Source of the DNA: Sphingobacteriaceae bacterium UBA2059
GTDB taxonomy: Bacteria; Bacteroidota; Bacteroidia; Sphingobacteriales; Sphingobacteriaceae
Assembly: GCA_002332615.1 (NCBI GenBank)
Contig: DDAL01000003.1
Span: 1 to 64,000 of the forward strand
Reading direction: 5' to 3'
Length of the DNA stretch: 64,000 nt
Part shown: positions 15,454-23,640 of the stretch, piece after piece
Layout: each line of letters starts with the position of its first letter
Numbering within the stretch: position 1 is the stretch's first letter
The notes under the pieces: model-generated
The model's input: only the letters and a program-made list of their open reading frames with translations
The model's database searches: none
What the model was told of the DNA's origin: nothing
Made by a program: the position numbers and the translations under genes

Positions 15454-16359
15454 ATGAGAACAAGATTTACTTTTTATACCTGCCTGGCGGCAGTGTTATC
15501 TATTTGCTTTTCTTCATGTAAGAAAGAGTATGCTTCGATTGAGGAAGAGGATGCGGCGAATATTGAACAGTATCTGAAAACTTCGGGACTTACCATGCAG
15601 CAGTATAATAATACCGGTGTTTATTATAGTGTGCTTACGCAGGGTAGTGGTACGAGTGTGGATTTTAGCGATATGATTTACGCTACTTACACGCTGAAGT
15701 CTATTGATGGTAAGTTTAAGTCGAGCAACGAGTACTCAAACCTGTATGCCGACTTTTTAGGATACCTTGGACCTAATGATGCCCGTGGCCAGCAGTATCC
15801 TGAAACTATAAGAGATATTGTTAGAGATGTATTAAAGAATAAGGGAGGAAGCATACGCTTCATTATTCCGTCGCATAAGGCTTTTGGACGAAGCGGAAAG
15901 GGTGATATCCCGGGCAATGCTTCGCTTGATTTTACGCTAAACCTATTTGATGTAGACAGTCAGGGACAGTTTGATGAAGCTTTGATTAAAAAGTTTGCAG
16001 CTCAGAATAGTTTGTCGCTGGTAAAGGATAGTACCGGTTTATACTATCAGATACTCAGCCCCGGTACCGGAGATTTTGTTCTTACTGATACTACGGAGGT
16101 TACTGTTAATTACAAACTCAGATACCTTGACGGATATGTACAGGATGCAACTAAAGCAGACAAGCCTGCCAAGTTTGTTTTACGCGAGGGCATCATTTCG
16201 GGTTTTAGAAGAGGTGTATCCCTTGTTAAAAAGGGAGGAAAGATAAGGTTCTTTCTGCCGTTCTCTCTGGGCTATGAAACCCCTGAGGCTGCCATTGAAA
16301 ACAGAGTGAGGCCGAATCATGTGCTGGACTATGAAGTTGAGCTGATTGATGTTAAGTAA
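15454..16359 (+). CDS. FKBP-type isomerase lipoprotein, two domains
   Basis: 301 residues from ATG 15454 (an earlier ATG at 15436 overlaps the previous gene by 17 bases). Choosing 15454 gives a clean lipoprotein signal, MRTRFTFYTCLAAVLSICFS, with the lipidated Cys in FSSCKKEY. Two FKBP units follow: about 45-165 (degenerate: TGVYYSVLTQGSG, IRFIIPSHKAFG, without the usual W) and about 180-301 (TGLYYQILSPGTG, FRRGVSLVKKGGKIRFFLPF). The first looks poor in active-site residues and may only bind. Translationally linked to the one-domain FKBP; terminator at 16381. Confidence 0.9.
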   Translation: MRTRFTFYTCLAAVLSICFSSCKKEYASIEEEDAANIEQYLKTSGLTMQQYNNTGVYYSVLTQGSGTSVDFSDMIYATYTLKSIDGKFKSSNEYSNLYADFLGYLGPNDARGQQYPETIRDIVRDVLKNKGGSIRFIIPSHKAFGRSGKGDIPGNASLDFTLNLFDVDSQGQFDEALIKKFAAQNSLSLVKDSTGLYYQILSPGTGDFVLTDTTEVTVNYKLRYLDGYVQDATKADKPAKFVLREGIISGFRRGVSLVKKGGKIRFFLPFSLGYETPEAAIENRVRPNHVLDYEVELIDVK

Positions 16360-16380
16360 GCGATGTAATTATATAATAAA

Positions 16381-16404
16381 GGGCTGGCGAATTTTCGCCA
16401 GCCC
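16381..16404 (+). terminator. Intrinsic terminator after the FKBP pair
   Basis: GGGCTGGCGA and TCGCCAGCCC pair perfectly over 10 bp with a 4-base loop, followed by TCTATTTTTTC. Confidence 0.93.
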
Positions 16405-16469
16405 TCTATTTTTTCAGCCCTATGAGTGTGTACTATATAAACGCTGGTTGCGGCTTTAAGCCGGTGTTG

Positions 16470-17579
16470 TTATATGTATTTGAAATTTTGGTCGGGTGTG
16501 ATTTGAATAAGGGTTTCATAGATAAGCCGGATCACATTATCAACATCTTCTTTATGTACCATTTCTACGGTTGTGTGCATATAGCGTAGAGGTAAGGATA
16601 TCAGTGCAGATATTACTCCTTCGTTTGAATAGGCAAAGGCATCCGTATCGGTGCCGGTCCAGCGTGAAGATGCCTGTCTTTGGAAAGGTATGTTATTTTG
16701 GCCTGCAGCTTTAATTAATAGTTTATTAAAATTATTATGTACTGAAGGGGCATAGGACAGCACCGGTCCCTTACCGCATTCAAGGTCGCCTTGGGTAATT
16801 TTATTGATCATGGGGGTCTGGGTGTCGTGAGTTACGTCAGTAACTATGGCCAGGTTTGGCTTGATACGGTTGGCAATCATCTCTGCGCCTCTTAAGCCTA
16901 CCTCTTCCTGTACAGCATTTACAATATACAGCGCAAAGGGGAGCTGCCTGCCATTTTCTTTTAACAGTCGTGCAACTTCGGCGATCATAAAACCTCCTAT
17001 GCGGTTATCAAGTGCACGTCCTACGTAATAACGCTCGTTCAGTATCATAAACTCATCCTCATACGTGATAACGCATCCTACATGGATTCCCAGCGCTTCA
17101 ACTTCTTCTTTACTTGTACAGCCACAGTCGAGGAATATGTTTTTTAGGGTAGGGGCTTCTTCCTTTTCTCCGTTGCGCGTATGTATTGCGGGCCAGCCGA
17201 ATAGGGCCTTAACCATACCTTTGTCGGTATGAATATTCACCCTTTTTGAAGGGGCTATTTGGTGGTCGGACCCGCCGTTGCGTATAACGTAGATCAAGCC
17301 TTCCTTGCTTATGTAATTGACGAACCACGAAATTTCGTCTGCGTGGGCTTCGATAACTACTTTGAAAGGAGATGAAGGGTTGATAACCGCTACGGCGGTG
17401 CCGTAGTTATCTACGAAGTGCTCATCGGTATAGGGTTTTATATAATCCAGCCATAAGCGTTGTCCTTCCCATTCAAACCCTGTGGGGGAGGGATTATTGA
17501 TGTAGCTTTTTAAAAACGCTATTGATTGCTGGTTGACTATCGAAATATGTTCTTCCCGGGTGTTCTTTGTATTTTCCAT
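16470..17579 (-). CDS. M42-family metallo-aminopeptidase
   Basis: 369 residues. Cobalt/zinc aminopeptidase or endoglucanase-M type of the M42 family, forming a large cytoplasmic tetrahedral complex that removes residues from peptides. Metal ligands and catalytic residues are visible: His in IEAHADEISW, Asp in GRALDNRIGG, Glu pair in NAVQEEVGLRGAE, Asp in IVTDVTHDTQ and His in LRYMHTTVEM. The length fits the family. It follows truA on the same strand with its own promoter box in the 37-base gap. Confidence 0.95.
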   Translation of the reverse strand: MENTKNTREEHISIVNQQSIAFLKSYINNPSPTGFEWEGQRLWLDYIKPYTDEHFVDNYGTAVAVINPSSPFKVVIEAHADEISWFVNYISKEGLIYVIRNGGSDHQIAPSKRVNIHTDKGMVKALFGWPAIHTRNGEKEEAPTLKNIFLDCGCTSKEEVEALGIHVGCVITYEDEFMILNERYYVGRALDNRIGGFMIAEVARLLKENGRQLPFALYIVNAVQEEVGLRGAEMIANRIKPNLAIVTDVTHDTQTPMINKITQGDLECGKGPVLSYAPSVHNNFNKLLIKAAGQNNIPFQRQASSRWTGTDTDAFAYSNEGVISALISLPLRYMHTTVEMVHKEDVDNVIRLIYETLIQITPDQNFKYI

Positions 17580-17597
17580 TTTAAACTATCTATAGTA

Positions 17598-17605
17598 CAA
17601 AGATA
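17598..17605 (-). promoter_or_regulatory. -7 promoter box (TATCTTTG) for the M42 peptidase
   Basis: Read on the minus strand TATCTTTG matches TAnnTTTG and lies 19 bases before the start codon, between truA and this gene. No clear TTG at -33. Confidence 0.6.
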
Positions 17606-17616
17606 CGTTTTGTTGT

Positions 17617-18369
17617 TTAAGCGCTTATGTAAGGATAGCTCACTCCGGTAAGATACAAGCCACACGCAGGCACAGAATTTCCTGCATTCGATCTGCTTTT
17701 GCTCTCGATAATTGCATGAAGCTCTTCGGGCTTGATCTGGTGTTTGCCTACCATCAATAAGGTTCCTACTATGGCTCTGACCATATTTCTGAGGAAACGA
17801 TCGGCTGATATATGAAATGCAAGTCCGTCTTTCGTAAGTACCCACTCGGCTTTTTCTATCCTGCAGTTGTTTGTAAACACTTGGGTATGTGTTTTACTAA
17901 AGCTGCTAAAGTCTGTATACATGAATAGAATAGATGCGGCTGTGTTCATAGCCTCTACATCGGGCATGTCTTTTAAATGCCATGACAGATTTTGTCTGAA
18001 GGGATCTTTGTGAAAATGAATATGATATTGATAAGACCTTAACGTGGCATCAAACCGGGCATGAGCATGGGGAGAAACTTTGATGATTCGTTTTACTGCA
18101 ATATCAGGAGGTAATACCGAATTAAGACTGTTAATGAGGGATGGTAATGGAACGTGCGAATCGATGCGAAGATCTGCATGCAGGAAAAACTGTGTGGCAT
18201 GCACTCCTGTGTCTGTGCGTCCGCAGCCAAGGCTTTCTACGGGCTGTCTTAGTATGAGGCTGCTCCGCTCGTTAAAAACGGCCTGAACGGTTAGAGCATT
18301 GGGTTGAACCTGCCAGCCATGATAATGCGTGCCTTTGTAACTTATTTCTATGAAGTATCGTTGTTTCAC
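17617..18369 (-). CDS. truA: tRNA pseudouridine(38-40) synthase TruA
   Basis: 250 residues. Makes pseudouridine at positions 38-40 of the anticodon stem. The catalytic Asp53 is in GRTDTGVHATQ. Other family parts: YFIEISYKGTHYHGWQ at the start, RSYQYHIH, and FLRNMVRAIVGTLL. The usual length. The protein acts as a homodimer in the cytoplasm. Divergent from the DUF4293 gene. Confidence 0.97.
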   Translation of the reverse strand: MKQRYFIEISYKGTHYHGWQVQPNALTVQAVFNERSSLILRQPVESLGCGRTDTGVHATQFFLHADLRIDSHVPLPSLINSLNSVLPPDIAVKRIIKVSPHAHARFDATLRSYQYHIHFHKDPFRQNLSWHLKDMPDVEAMNTAASILFMYTDFSSFSKTHTQVFTNNCRIEKAEWVLTKDGLAFHISADRFLRNMVRAIVGTLLMVGKHQIKPEELHAIIESKSRSNAGNSVPACGLYLTGVSYPYISA

Positions 18370-18424
18370 TGCGTGAAATTAACCATTGAATGTAAAACAA
18401 ACTGTAGGCGTTTTACTTAATTTA

Positions 18425-18432
18425 TATATTTG
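18425..18432 (+). promoter_or_regulatory. -7 promoter box (TATATTTG) for the DUF4293 gene
   Basis: TATATTTG matches the consensus. It lies 18 bases before ATG 18451. It supports that ATG over the TTG at 18442, which would leave almost no leader. Confidence 0.55.
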
Positions 18433-18450
18433 TAGTATATATTGGAAAAT

Positions 18451-18921
18451 ATGATTCAACGTATCCAGTCTTTTTGGTTGTTTTTAGCTACAACGATCAT
18501 TTTCTCTCTCTTGTTGTTTCCGTATTTGCAGCTGCTCAACACTGACGGCACTGCCACTGCTATTAAAGTTACAGGAGTATACCAAAATATTAACGGCCAG
18601 GGAGTTAAGACTCAGGAATTTTTGGCTCTAACTATTATCACGGTTTTAATGGGTATGCTGCCGTTCCTTGTTATATTTCAGTATAAGAACCGCAGGCGAC
18701 AGTTGCTTGCTATTTATATCATAATCGCTCTTATTGTTGGATATGCGCTCTGGATGTATAAAACTGCAATGGATGTGATAGGCGATTCCGTTGAGCTTAC
18801 CTATAGAAATTATGGTATAGGGGTGCTGCTGCCGGTGTTGGCTATTGTATTTTTGCTGTTAGCTGTGCGTGGTATACGCCATGACGACAAGCTGATCCGC
18901 TCGTCTGAACGCTTGAGATGA
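18451..18921 (+). CDS. DUF4293 membrane protein
   Basis: 156 residues from ATG 18451 (MIQRIQSFWLFLATTIIFSL, the family start). Four membrane spans: about 8-28, 62-80, 86-105 and 124-143. DUF4293 proteins are confined to Bacteroidota and often sit next to a helicase, rho or truA gene; their function is unknown. The loop between spans 1 and 2 faces outward by charge (KNRRRQ after span 2 should be cytoplasmic). Confidence 0.88.
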   Translation: MIQRIQSFWLFLATTIIFSLLLFPYLQLLNTDGTATAIKVTGVYQNINGQGVKTQEFLALTIITVLMGMLPFLVIFQYKNRRRQLLAIYIIIALIVGYALWMYKTAMDVIGDSVELTYRNYGIGVLLPVLAIVFLLLAVRGIRHDDKLIRSSERLR

Positions 18922-18960
18922 GTTTTAGTATTCTTTTGCGTGTGCCGATTACAGGTATTC

Positions 18961-18991
18961 TTGCTTTTTTAAATACTAAACCGTAACTTTG
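18961..18991 (+). promoter_or_regulatory. Promoter of the DEAD-box helicase gene
   Basis: TTG at 18961-18963 and TAACTTTG at 18984-18991 with exactly 20 bases between them: a full Bacteroidota promoter. Transcription should begin near 18996. Confidence 0.85.
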
Positions 18992-18998
18992 CGCCCTG

Positions 18999-19020
18999 CC
19001 GGCAATGACGCCGGTTTTTT
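18999..19020 (+). terminator. Terminator-like hairpin in the helicase leader
   Basis: CCGGC and GCCGG pair around AATGAC and are followed by six T, all inside the roughly 35-base leader between the promoter and the ATG at 19030. It has the form of an intrinsic terminator or attenuator placed at the very 5' end of the mRNA. Confidence 0.6.
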
Positions 19021-19029
19021 ATAATTATC

Positions 19030-20811
19030 ATGAACCCTTTTATTAATCTGGGTATCCGTCATGATATTGTTAATGCCATTACTGATCTGGGATATGAAAC
19101 TCCCACACCAATACAGGAACAATCAATCCCTGTTTTGCTTTCAGGCAGCAACGATTTTGTCGGATTAGCCCAAACCGGCACAGGGAAGACGGCCGCTTTC
19201 GGTCTCCCTATATTGGAGCTTATTGACCTTTCAAAAAATCAGCCTCAAGCATTAATTTTATGTCCCACCAGAGAGCTTTGCTTACAGATTACAAGCGATA
19301 TCAAGCGATATGCCAAGTATTTGGATAATGTACAGGCTGTAGCCGTGTACGGCGGGGCTAACATTTCTGATCAACTAAGACAAATTAAGAGAGGAGTGCA
19401 AATTGTTGTTGCTACTCCCGGACGTATGCTGGATATTATTGGCCGTAATGCGGTTGATTTCTCTGGTGTAAAGTATTTGGTTTTAGATGAAGCTGATGAG
19501 ATGCTGAACATGGGTTTTCAGGAAGATATTGACAATATCCTGTCTACAACCCCTTCGGACAAAAGAACTTGGTTGTTTTCTGCAACAATGCCTGCCGAAG
19601 TGAGACGTATTTCAAAAAAGTACATGACCAATCCTTTTGAACTCACTATGGGAAAGGAAAACTCGGGAAATGTGAACATTGACCATGAGTACTACATAGT
19701 GCGTGCCAGAGATAAATATGCTGCCTTTAAGCGTATTGTAGATTTTAACCCGCAGATTTTTGGTATTGTTTTTTGCCGTACCAAGCTTGAAACACAAGAA
19801 ATTGCTGAGTCTTTAATTAAGGACGGCTACAACGCCGATGCTTTGCACGGCGACCTTTCGCAGCAACAACGCGACAAGGTGATGAAGCGCTACCGTGAAA
19901 GAAGCCTTCAGTTGTTAATTGCAACTGACGTAGCTGCCCGCGGTATTGATGTAAATGATGTTACTCACGTAATTAATTACTCTTTGCCGGATGAACTGGA
20001 AAACTATACTCACCGTAGCGGACGTACAGCTCGTGCAGGGAAGTCTGGTGTTTCTATATCCATCATTAACTCAAAAGAGCAGGGTAAGATTAAACAAATG
20101 GAGCGCGTTGTGGGTAAGAAATTTACCAAAGTGGAGGTTCCTAATGGTTTTGACGTTTGCGAGAAGCAATTATTTGCTCTTCTTAAACGTGTGCAGGATG
20201 TGCAGGTTAATGACGATCAGATAGGCCAGTATGTGCCTAGAATTATGGCGGAATTTGAGGAATTAACCAAAGAAGATGTTATCAAACGTTTTGCTTCTCT
20301 GGAGTTCAACAGATTCCTGGATTATTATAAGAATGCACCTGATTTGAATGCGGATGCTGCGTTTGACGATAGCAGAGGTTCTTCCAGAGGTGATAGGTTT
20401 AGCCGTGATGATGCGCGGGGCAATTATACCCGTTTCTTCATTAACCTTGGATCTGTGGATGATTTCACCCGCGGTGATATGCTTGGCTTTATTTGTGATA
20501 ACTCGCGTATTGGCGGAAAAACAATTGGCAAGATTGACTTAAAAGGTGTTTACACATTTTTTGAAGTTGAGAATGATGCTGCTGCTAATGTGATTGAGAA
20601 CTTTAAGGAGATTGATTTTAAAGGGCGTAAAGTGCGCGTTGAGGTGGCCGGCGACCGCGAAGGTGGCGATAGCAGCCGTAGCCGCAGCAAAGGCCCCAGA
20701 TCTGGCGGAAGTCGTGAAAGAAGTGGTGGCTTTAAGGATTTTTCGGGTAAGCGTCGTGATGGCGGTGGCGGAAGATCTGACAGGAATGACGGGAACAGGA
20801 GAAGAAGATAA
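19030..20811 (+). CDS. DEAD-box RNA helicase with DbpA-type RNA-binding domain
   Basis: 593 residues. ATP-dependent RNA unwinding, probably in ribosome assembly or cold adaptation. Helicase motifs in order: TPTPIQEQSIP (Q motif), AQTGTGKTA (Walker A), PTRELC, VATPGRMLD, VLDEADEML, LFSATMP, ATDVAARGID and HRSGRTARAG. A DbpA-like RNA-binding domain follows (about 465-540: RFFINLGSVDDFTRGDML, IGGKTIGKIDLKGVYTFFEV). The end (about 545-593) is Arg/Gly/Ser rich and disordered, a common RNA contact. The DbpA domain would target 23S rRNA. A hairpin in its leader suggests attenuation. Confidence 0.95.
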   Translation: MNPFINLGIRHDIVNAITDLGYETPTPIQEQSIPVLLSGSNDFVGLAQTGTGKTAAFGLPILELIDLSKNQPQALILCPTRELCLQITSDIKRYAKYLDNVQAVAVYGGANISDQLRQIKRGVQIVVATPGRMLDIIGRNAVDFSGVKYLVLDEADEMLNMGFQEDIDNILSTTPSDKRTWLFSATMPAEVRRISKKYMTNPFELTMGKENSGNVNIDHEYYIVRARDKYAAFKRIVDFNPQIFGIVFCRTKLETQEIAESLIKDGYNADALHGDLSQQQRDKVMKRYRERSLQLLIATDVAARGIDVNDVTHVINYSLPDELENYTHRSGRTARAGKSGVSISIINSKEQGKIKQMERVVGKKFTKVEVPNGFDVCEKQLFALLKRVQDVQVNDDQIGQYVPRIMAEFEELTKEDVIKRFASLEFNRFLDYYKNAPDLNADAAFDDSRGSSRGDRFSRDDARGNYTRFFINLGSVDDFTRGDMLGFICDNSRIGGKTIGKIDLKGVYTFFEVENDAAANVIENFKEIDFKGRKVRVEVAGDREGGDSSRSRSKGPRSGGSRERSGGFKDFSGKRRDGGGGRSDRNDGNRRRR

Positions 20812-20829
20812 GCGGATTGTACGTTTTGA

Positions 20830-20867
20830 AAGAAGGGGTAATGATTTCGAAATCATTACCCCTTCTT
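20830..20867. terminator. Bidirectional terminator, 38-base perfect palindrome
   Basis: AAGAAGGGGTAATGATTTCG continues as its exact reverse complement around the TTTCGAAA centre. It lies between the convergent helicase and YtxH genes and can stop transcription from both sides. Confidence 0.92.
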
Positions 20868-20880
20868 GTTTGTGCTGTTT

Positions 20881-21156
20881 TTAGGCATCCAGATAGACTC
20901 TTTGACCCTGCATATCTTCATAGAATTTTCTGTTGTACATATCAAGATAAAGATCTTCGCCATTAGGACCCTTTTCGTTATTCAGAAGTCTGTCCTTTAT
21001 CTGCTGGCCGTACTTTTTTAGTTTTCCTGTTACATCCTTTGCGGAGTCGAGTAGGTAGTCACCGTAGGTAGACCCGTCGTTCCGTCTATACATAAGGGCT
21101 ATAATGGCTGCGGCAGCTGCTCCTGCAACAACTCCTGTAATGATCATCTTTTTCAT
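20881..21156 (-). CDS. YtxH-like small membrane protein
   Basis: 91 residues. One N-terminal membrane span (MKKMIITGVVAGAAAAAIIA), followed by a charged helical stretch (LLDSAKDVTGKLKKYGQQIK) and an acidic-aromatic tail. This is the layout of YtxH-domain proteins, thought to be stress-related inner-membrane proteins. The tail (YLDMYNRKFYEDMQGQRVYL) is longer than usual. It sits 52 bases after the end of gpsA, its own upstream neighbour being gpsA on the same strand. Confidence 0.75.
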   Translation of the reverse strand: MKKMIITGVVAGAAAAAIIALMYRRNDGSTYGDYLLDSAKDVTGKLKKYGQQIKDRLLNNEKGPNGEDLYLDMYNRKFYEDMQGQRVYLDA

Positions 21157-21207
21157 AAGGGATATGTTTTATGAAATAACATTGCCGTTATGTATAATGT
21201 TTTACGG

Positions 21208-22218
21208 TCAGGTAAGTTGTTCTTCGAGCAGGCGCATTTCGAGTGCCGGAGAATGCTTTTCGTAAAGAATGGCATACGTAGTCCTGCTTATAGGCATTTG
21301 TACCTTATACTCCCGGTTTATCTCATGGAGGGATTGGGTTGCATAATATCCTTCGGCAACCATTTTCATTTCCAGCTGAGCTGATTTCACTGTATAGCCC
21401 TTGCCGATCATATTCCCGAAAAGACGGTTGCGGCTGAACTGGGAGTAGGCAGTAACCAGCAAATCCCCTAAGTAAACGGATTCCTGTATGTCTCGCGTAA
21501 TGGGGTGTACAGCATCTACAAAGCGTTTGATTTCGCGTATGGCGTTGGAAATAAGTACAGCCTGGAAGTTATCGCCATAGCCCAACCCGTGACATATGCC
21601 GCTGGTGACTGCAAATATATTTTTTAAAGCCGCTGCATACTCAATTCCATATATATCATCTGATACGATAGCCTTTATATTTCGTGTTCGGCAAAGCGAG
21701 GCAAATGACTCGGCAAAGTCGGGGTTTTCAGAAGCTATCGTTATATAGGATAGCTTTTCAAGGGCGACCTCTTCGGCATGGCAGGGCCCGCTTAATACGG
21801 CTATATCATGATAAGGTATCGAGTAATGATCGTGGATATACTCTGCAATGATGCGATGGTCATTGGGAATGAAGCCTTTGATCGCTGAGATGATTTTTTT
21901 GCCTTTCAGATCCTGAACCGTAATATCGGCGAGTGCATCTTTAAGGAACGCGGCCGGAACATTCAGTAAGATCATATCTGAGCTGGCTATAGCCTGCTTG
22001 ATCGAACTGGTTATATGATCTTCGGGCAGCCTGATTTCTACCGAACTAAGGTAATTGGGGTTATGCTTATAATTTCTAATGTGTTCAATTGCACAGGTGT
22101 TGCGCATCCACCAGTAAACATCTTTGTCTGTGCGGTTGTCTGTTAATAGTTTTATATTTGCTGTAGCCCAGCTACCCCCGCCAATTACTGCAATACCAGG
22201 TCTTTTATTACTCATCAA
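21208..22218 (-). CDS. gpsA: NAD(P)-dependent glycerol-3-phosphate dehydrogenase
   Basis: 336 residues. Reduces dihydroxyacetone phosphate to sn-glycerol 3-phosphate for phospholipid backbones, in the cytoplasm. Nucleotide-binding motif IAVIGGGSWATANIK (Ala where most GpsA have Gly in GSWGTA, as in other Bacteroidota). The substrate-binding signature is SGPCHAEEVA, and the catalytic Lys is in YAAALKNIFAVTSG. NAIREIKRF binds the substrate. Normal length. An MM start leaves a choice of two adjacent ATG codons. Confidence 0.95.
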   Translation of the reverse strand: MMSNKRPGIAVIGGGSWATANIKLLTDNRTDKDVYWWMRNTCAIEHIRNYKHNPNYLSSVEIRLPEDHITSSIKQAIASSDMILLNVPAAFLKDALADITVQDLKGKKIISAIKGFIPNDHRIIAEYIHDHYSIPYHDIAVLSGPCHAEEVALEKLSYITIASENPDFAESFASLCRTRNIKAIVSDDIYGIEYAAALKNIFAVTSGICHGLGYGDNFQAVLISNAIREIKRFVDAVHPITRDIQESVYLGDLLVTAYSQFSRNRLFGNMIGKGYTVKSAQLEMKMVAEGYYATQSLHEINREYKVQMPISRTTYAILYEKHSPALEMRLLEEQLT

Positions 22219-22287
22219 ATACTTTAGCTAACGAGCGACAAGTTTACTAAAAATATATTAGCTTAACCAGACACGGTAGCCGCAGGC

Positions 22288-23625
22288 TTATTTGCTCTTA
22301 TCGTCAAATAGTTTTTCCTTGCTTACAACTTCAACCTTGTCTCCGTCTTTAAGTGTTTTTGATACAACATTGAAAGGACCTGTAATTACATCTTCGTTCC
22401 CTTTCAATCCCTTTACTATATGAATGTAGGTGTCATTTTGAATACCGGTTTCAACAAAGACTTGCCGGGCTATTCCATCTTTTACAATGAATACACATTC
22501 TCTCACCGGAGCTTTTTTAATAATTTCCTCTTTTTTTGCTTCTTCCTGCTTCTGATCGACATCCCGCGTGGTCACGGATGCAATAGGAACGGTTAGGCCT
22601 GTAATGTGATCTGTTTCGATATCCACAGTGGCCGAAAGTCCCGGACGAAAAGGGGATGTTGACTGATTGCCCTTCTTTTGAAGCAGATGAGCATACGACT
22701 CGGGAGCAATGCGAATCTTTACCGTAAAATTAGTTACCTGTTCGGTTGCTGATGTTAACGTGTTGATGTTTGAGGAACTGGCTATTTCACTAACCACTCC
22801 TCTGAATTTTTTTCCTCTGAAAGCATCCACCTCTATTTGTGCTACGTCGCCTACGGAAACCCGGTTTATATCGTTTTCGTTTACATTAACATTTACTTCC
22901 ATGCTGGAAAGGTTGGATATACGCATGATCTCTGTTCCGGCCATTTGTGCTGTACCTACAACGCGCTCTCCGAGCTCGATAGATAGCTTCGAAACAACAC
23001 CGTCAACGGGTGCATAAATAGTGGTACGGGCAAGATTGTCTGATGCTTCTTTAACAACGGCCTGTGACTGTACTACACCGTACTGCGAACCAACTATGTT
23101 TTGGCGGAGGGCTTCCAGGTTGGCCTGCGCGCTGTAATACTGTGCTCTGGCCGCATCAAACTCCGCAGCAGATATAACTTTTTGCTTAAACAGCTCGGTG
23201 CTTCTTTTAAAACTGGCCGCTGTGTTTTTAAAGCTGGCTTCGGCCTGTTTTAGCTGCTGTCTGGCAGCACCCAGTGCAGCTCTCTGTGTGTTCAAGGATG
23301 CGACCGCTCTGTCATATCCTGAACGAAGTATATCGGGTTTTACCTTACATAAGAGCTCACCTTTTTTTACTACGTCGCCTTCTTTTACATGCAGCTCAAC
23401 TATTTCTCCAGAAACTTCTGAGCTTAGCTTAACCTCAATTTCGGGCTGAACCTTGCCGCTGGCGGATACAGTTTCTATTATGTCTCTTTTTAAGGCTTTC
23501 TCAACAGAAACCTTTTGTTGTTTCCCCTGTCCAAACCATCCGGCCTTATTGCCTGCTATAGCAACTATTAAAAGGAGTACAGCCCCAATTATAATATACT
23601 TTGTATAGTTTTTTTTCTTTGCCAT
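22288..23625 (-). CDS. Periplasmic adaptor of an efflux/secretion system (HlyD/MacA type)
   Basis: 445 residues. N-terminal anchor (about 10-30: YIIIGAVLLLIVAIAGN), then lipoyl half-motif (EVKLSSEVSGEIVELHVKEG), a long helical hairpin (about 95-200, Ala/Gln rich), the second lipoyl half (TTIYAPVDGVVSKLSIELGE) and a beta-barrel domain. This is a MacA-like membrane fusion protein that bridges an inner-membrane transporter and TolC. The tolC-type gene lies 15 bases upstream in the same unit. No ABC or RND permease follows: the next gene is gpsA, so the transporter must be encoded elsewhere. Confidence 0.92.
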   Translation of the reverse strand: MAKKKNYTKYIIIGAVLLLIVAIAGNKAGWFGQGKQQKVSVEKALKRDIIETVSASGKVQPEIEVKLSSEVSGEIVELHVKEGDVVKKGELLCKVKPDILRSGYDRAVASLNTQRAALGAARQQLKQAEASFKNTAASFKRSTELFKQKVISAAEFDAARAQYYSAQANLEALRQNIVGSQYGVVQSQAVVKEASDNLARTTIYAPVDGVVSKLSIELGERVVGTAQMAGTEIMRISNLSSMEVNVNVNENDINRVSVGDVAQIEVDAFRGKKFRGVVSEIASSSNINTLTSATEQVTNFTVKIRIAPESYAHLLQKKGNQSTSPFRPGLSATVDIETDHITGLTVPIASVTTRDVDQKQEEAKKEEIIKKAPVRECVFIVKDGIARQVFVETGIQNDTYIHIVKGLKGNEDVITGPFNVVSKTLKDGDKVEVVSKEKLFDDKSK

Positions 23626-23640
23626 TTTCTTTGCTTCTGT

